A stretch of 64,000 nt of DNA from Amborella trichopoda. Its lineage: Eukaryota > Streptophyta > Magnoliopsida > Amborellales > Amborellaceae. Numbering within the stretch: the stretch's first letter is position 1; each line of letters starts with the position of its first letter. The DNA lies in NCBI RefSeq assembly GCF_000471905.2, contig NW_006497658.1, positions 365,917-429,916 on the forward strand. The letters run 5' to 3'. Made by a program: the position numbers and the translations under genes. The notes beneath the pieces were generated by a model. The model made no database searches. It was given only the letters and a program-made list of their open reading frames with translations, and was not told the DNA's origin. Shown one piece after another: positions 61,341 through 64,000 of this stretch.

Positions 61341-61707
61341 ATAAGCGGTGTGACATATATATAAAAACGTTATATGAACTTCTGCAACTGAGGTGGCCAT
61401 GAACTTTGATTGTAGTGCTAGCAATCCAAGCAGGGATATTGAATGGCAAGATGTGGATCTCATTTACAAAGACCATGAACTTTGATTGTAGTGCTAGCAA
61501 TCCAGGCAGGGAGCCATGAACTTTGATTGTAGTGCTAGCAATTCAGGCAGGGAGCCATGAACTTTGATTGTAGTGCTAGCAATCTAGGCAGGGAGATTGA
61601 ATGGCAAGATGTGGATCTCACTTACAAAGACCAAAAGGCCCCAAGCCTCTTGCATACATGCTAAAGGCACAGCAGCTGGTTTAATCACACCACCAAGTTG
61701 TTTATAG
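61341..61707 (+). pseudogene. Polygalacturonase relic, exon 4 (C-terminus)
   Basis: Reads ISGVTY, then (after a frameshift) TSATEVAMNFDCSASN and RDIEWQDVDLIYKD, then SCIHAKGTAAGLITPPSCL and TAG at 61705-61707. A 41-bp segment beginning CATGAACTTTGATTGTAGTG is present at 61398, 61474, 61515 and 61556. The IEWQDVDL part is doubled with it. Confidence 0.87.
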
Positions 61708-61869
61708 ATTTTTATTGTTATTTTACTTTCTTTTTTTTTTTCTTTGATTGGTGTCACTAGCTCGACTATGAACTTAAAATATTGCTAAATTAATTTAAAA
61801 CTATCGCTAGATAGTGAAATTGGAGAGAGATAACAGATTGAGGGAGAAGGTAGTGAGAGATTTGGAGAG

Positions 61870-63740
61870 AGATAAAGAGACATTAAAGTGAAATTAGAGA
61901 GAGACTAGATTGTTAGGAATTTTAGGAGAGAGAGAGATTGTTAGGAATTTTAGGATGATAAGGTTTGAATGCAACGACCAAAACAGTTCTTGGAATAACA
62001 AACTCATGGGTCACGTTTTAACTGATACTCTAAGTAATGTAAACATGCAAACAAAAGTCTTTGAATAATGAACAAAGAATTAAAGATTTCAGCTCCCGAA
62101 AAATCGAGCGCTACGAAATACAAACATTTATACTTAGGAAAAATATTTCTCTAATGGATATAAATCATTGAATTTTGAGACCCATGATTTTTAGCCTTCT
62201 TTCTCGGCTTAACATTTGGGAGTCTATAGGCATTGGCCCAAATTTTATGGGAGAGAATTGTGGCTTTTTGGAGAACAATGAGAACCCAAGAATTTGATTC
62301 GAAGGCATAAATTTGGGATAATAATTAAAAAAGATTTTTAACATTGGTAAAAAATAAAACAAAGGGAAAATATAGAACAAGACCATTTGCCCAGATTTCA
62401 AGAGATAGAATTGTGGATTTCTTGAGAACAATGGGAAACCTAAAGTTTGATTCAAGAGGAAAATGGGAAAGTGGAGCTTCAAACTTGGATAAGCACCTTC
62501 CAGTGGGAAGTGTGCTTCCAGCATTCCTTCATATTACAAGGGAAGAGAATGGACGATTGTGAATTTTTCAAACTTGGATAAGCACCTTTCCAGTGGGGAA
62601 GTGTGCTTCCAGACTTGCACAATCACCTTCCATTCCTTCAGATTACAAGGGAAGAGAATGGACGATTGTGAATTTTTTATCATATGCATTGCTTAAATTT
62701 TTTTTTTTATTATTCATATTGGATTGACATGAGTGTATGTGACACATACGCACCTCATGAAACTAAAAATATCATTTTGAAAAAATAAATAAATCAAAAT
62801 ATCTTTGAATAATTCAATTGTATCTTGTTTGATTTTTTTTTGGTAAATCAAGGTCGATTAATTATTTATTTAAAAAATAAATCGACATTGTTTTACCCCT
62901 GCGCATAAAAAAAAAGAAAAGACCTATCATGAACTCGGTGGTGGTGGATGATGGATGCTATTCATGCAGTTTTTTAAATGCATGGCTCCGATGCACGCAT
63001 GCAAGCGAAAGAGAAGCTTATCACTTATATTGTCAAAAATAAATAAATAAAACAAATAAAAGAGATCAGAGAGAAGTGAAGTTTATCACTTTATCTTGTT
63101 TTCTGATTTACGGTTTTATCACTTTATCCAGATATTAGATAGAAAAGATACAGATGGGGCACTATATGCAAAGAGAGACACTCATGCAAGATATTAGATA
63201 GAAAGCACTAGGTACGGATGGGGCAATATATGCAAAGAAAGACTCTCATGCAACTTAGGAGAAGGGAGGAGGGGTGGTAATAGACCCAGACCCAACCTAG
63301 AACCCGACGGGTAGACCAACCCGGATTGGGTATAGGTCCAAATATTGAAGCTGATGGGTTAGGTTCGGGTCAAAATTTTGGACCCCGAATACTATTAGGG
63401 TCCAGGTGTAGGTCATGTAGACCCGACCTGGATCTAATTCGAATAATATTGATATTTAAATAATATTTAACAGTAATTTAAAAAATACCGGATCGGCATA
63501 GAATTGCCGCATCCGACTCGGACTTGTTCCAGTTTTACGTATATATAGGAAAATGGCCAAGTTTAGAAGGGAACTAGCAGTTCTGCACAGTAAAACGATG
63601 ATTCTCTATATTAAACGGCGATCCAGACTGCATTTTAGGGTGTCTGATCTAGTTCATCGATCATTTTTTTAAATCATTGATATTTAATATATGATATTTA
63701 AATATAACTATATATTTTAATTATAATATTTAATTACGAG
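61870..63740. repeat. Long repeat block, copy B
   Basis: Collinear with 52650-55740 but lacking its central stretch of about 1.3 kb. It contains a private short direct repeat: CTTGGATAAGCACCTT(T)CCAG and GGGAAGAGAATGGACGATTG occur twice between about 62485 and 62670. Confidence 0.8.
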
Positions 63741-63756
63741 TATGTTTTGTATAGAG

Positions 63757-64000
63757 CTCTAAACAATCAAAGTAAAGCTCACCTTCAAATAGAGTAGAGA
63801 AATGTGGTTTCAATACTGAAAATCATTGTGGTAGCCTTAAAATATATTTTCATCTTTATTTATAAAATTTAAAGCTTAAAAAATAATGTAGATCAAGCAT
63901 ATCAATGAAAGCTTGAAAATCTTGAAATTCTTGAAAATTGACGGTCCAAAAATGCGTTACAAGATGCACTATTTTCAAAACTTGAAATCCATTTTTTTGT
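63757..64000. repeat. Dispersed repeat, right copy (runs off the window)
   Basis: Second copy of the 530-755 repeat in the same orientation, directly after repeat block B. It probably continues beyond the window end. Confidence 0.7.

Larger units (their letters stand above)
57017..61707 (+). pseudogene. Polygalacturonase (GH28) pseudogene, 4 exons
   Basis: Exon 1 (57017-57606) starts with a signal peptide (MKYVLLIILSLLFTLGSA) and has ITINLEGNLIAS, GSWLRFE and INGGVLDGKGA. Exon 2 (59084-59373) carries the GH28 motifs NTDGIHV and TGDDCISI. Exon 3 (about 60356-60627) carries GSLGQ and NVENPII. Exon 4 (61341-61707) ends AKGTAAGLITPPSCL-stop. Intact members hydrolyse pectin in the cell wall; the family likeness is to exopolygalacturonases. 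Lesions are a TAG at 57086-57088 (codon 24), frameshifts in exons 1, 3 and 4, loss of the catalytic GHG-type His (GYSIQ instead) and loss of the RIK motif. Exons 1, 3 and 4 carry internal tandem duplications. Most splice sites survive, suggesting fairly recent decay. Confidence 0.9.

Noticed and set aside
57017..61707. Polygalacturonase considered as an active gene
   Set aside because: A stop at codon 24, multiple frameshifts, exon duplications, and loss of the conserved His and RIK motifs make a working enzyme very unlikely.

Overview
The window is AT-rich nuclear DNA from a flowering plant. The evidence is a spliced plant phosphatase gene, a plant polygalacturonase with an intact set of introns, and a dense mixture of plant-type retrotransposon and DNA-transposon remains. 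Very long TE-filled introns suggest a moderately large genome. The exact taxon cannot be named from the sequence.

Layout, left to right. (1) 1305-35138, plus strand: one gene, an IBR5-type dual-specificity phosphatase. Five exons total 810 nt (269 aa), spread over 33.8 kb because introns 1, 2 and 4 are about 8.4, 12.9 and 11.6 kb; intron 3 is 96 bp. All splice sites are GT-AG, the phases join, and the frame is open from Met to stop, so the gene looks functional. Its introns hold a truncated LINE, a Ty3/gypsy 5' end, a probable solo LTR, nested inverted-repeat DNA elements, a second LINE 3' end, a Ty1/copia gag relic, an RTE-type LINE relic, a hAT transposase relic, a 204-bp hairpin element and many tandem duplications. 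(2) 35.1-37.1 kb: 3' flank with a tRNA-like, SINE-like stretch. (3) 37151-47760: five head-to-tail copies of a 2.1-kb segment derived from the 3' half of a dead LINE. Shared stop codons and a repeated host-DNA junction show that it grew by tandem duplication, not by repeated transposition. (4) 48540-49589: a 1.05-kb Mutator-like element with long inverted ends made of 38-bp subrepeats and a 9-bp target duplication. (5) 49.6-56.8 kb: repeat-rich intergenic DNA, including a repeat block (about 52.65-55.74 kb) that recurs at 61.87-63.74 kb. (6) 57017-61707, plus strand: a GH28 polygalacturonase pseudogene with recognisable exons 1-4, broken by stops, frameshifts, loss of conserved residues and several internal tandem duplications. 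(7) 61.9-64 kb: the second repeat-block copy and a further dispersed repeat that is also present at 530-755.

Only the IBR5-type gene looks like a working protein-coding gene. The other coding similarity is decayed. The strongest unusual signals are the LINE-derived tandem array, the clustering of tandem duplications inside the polygalacturonase relic, and the size disparity of the IBR5 gene.
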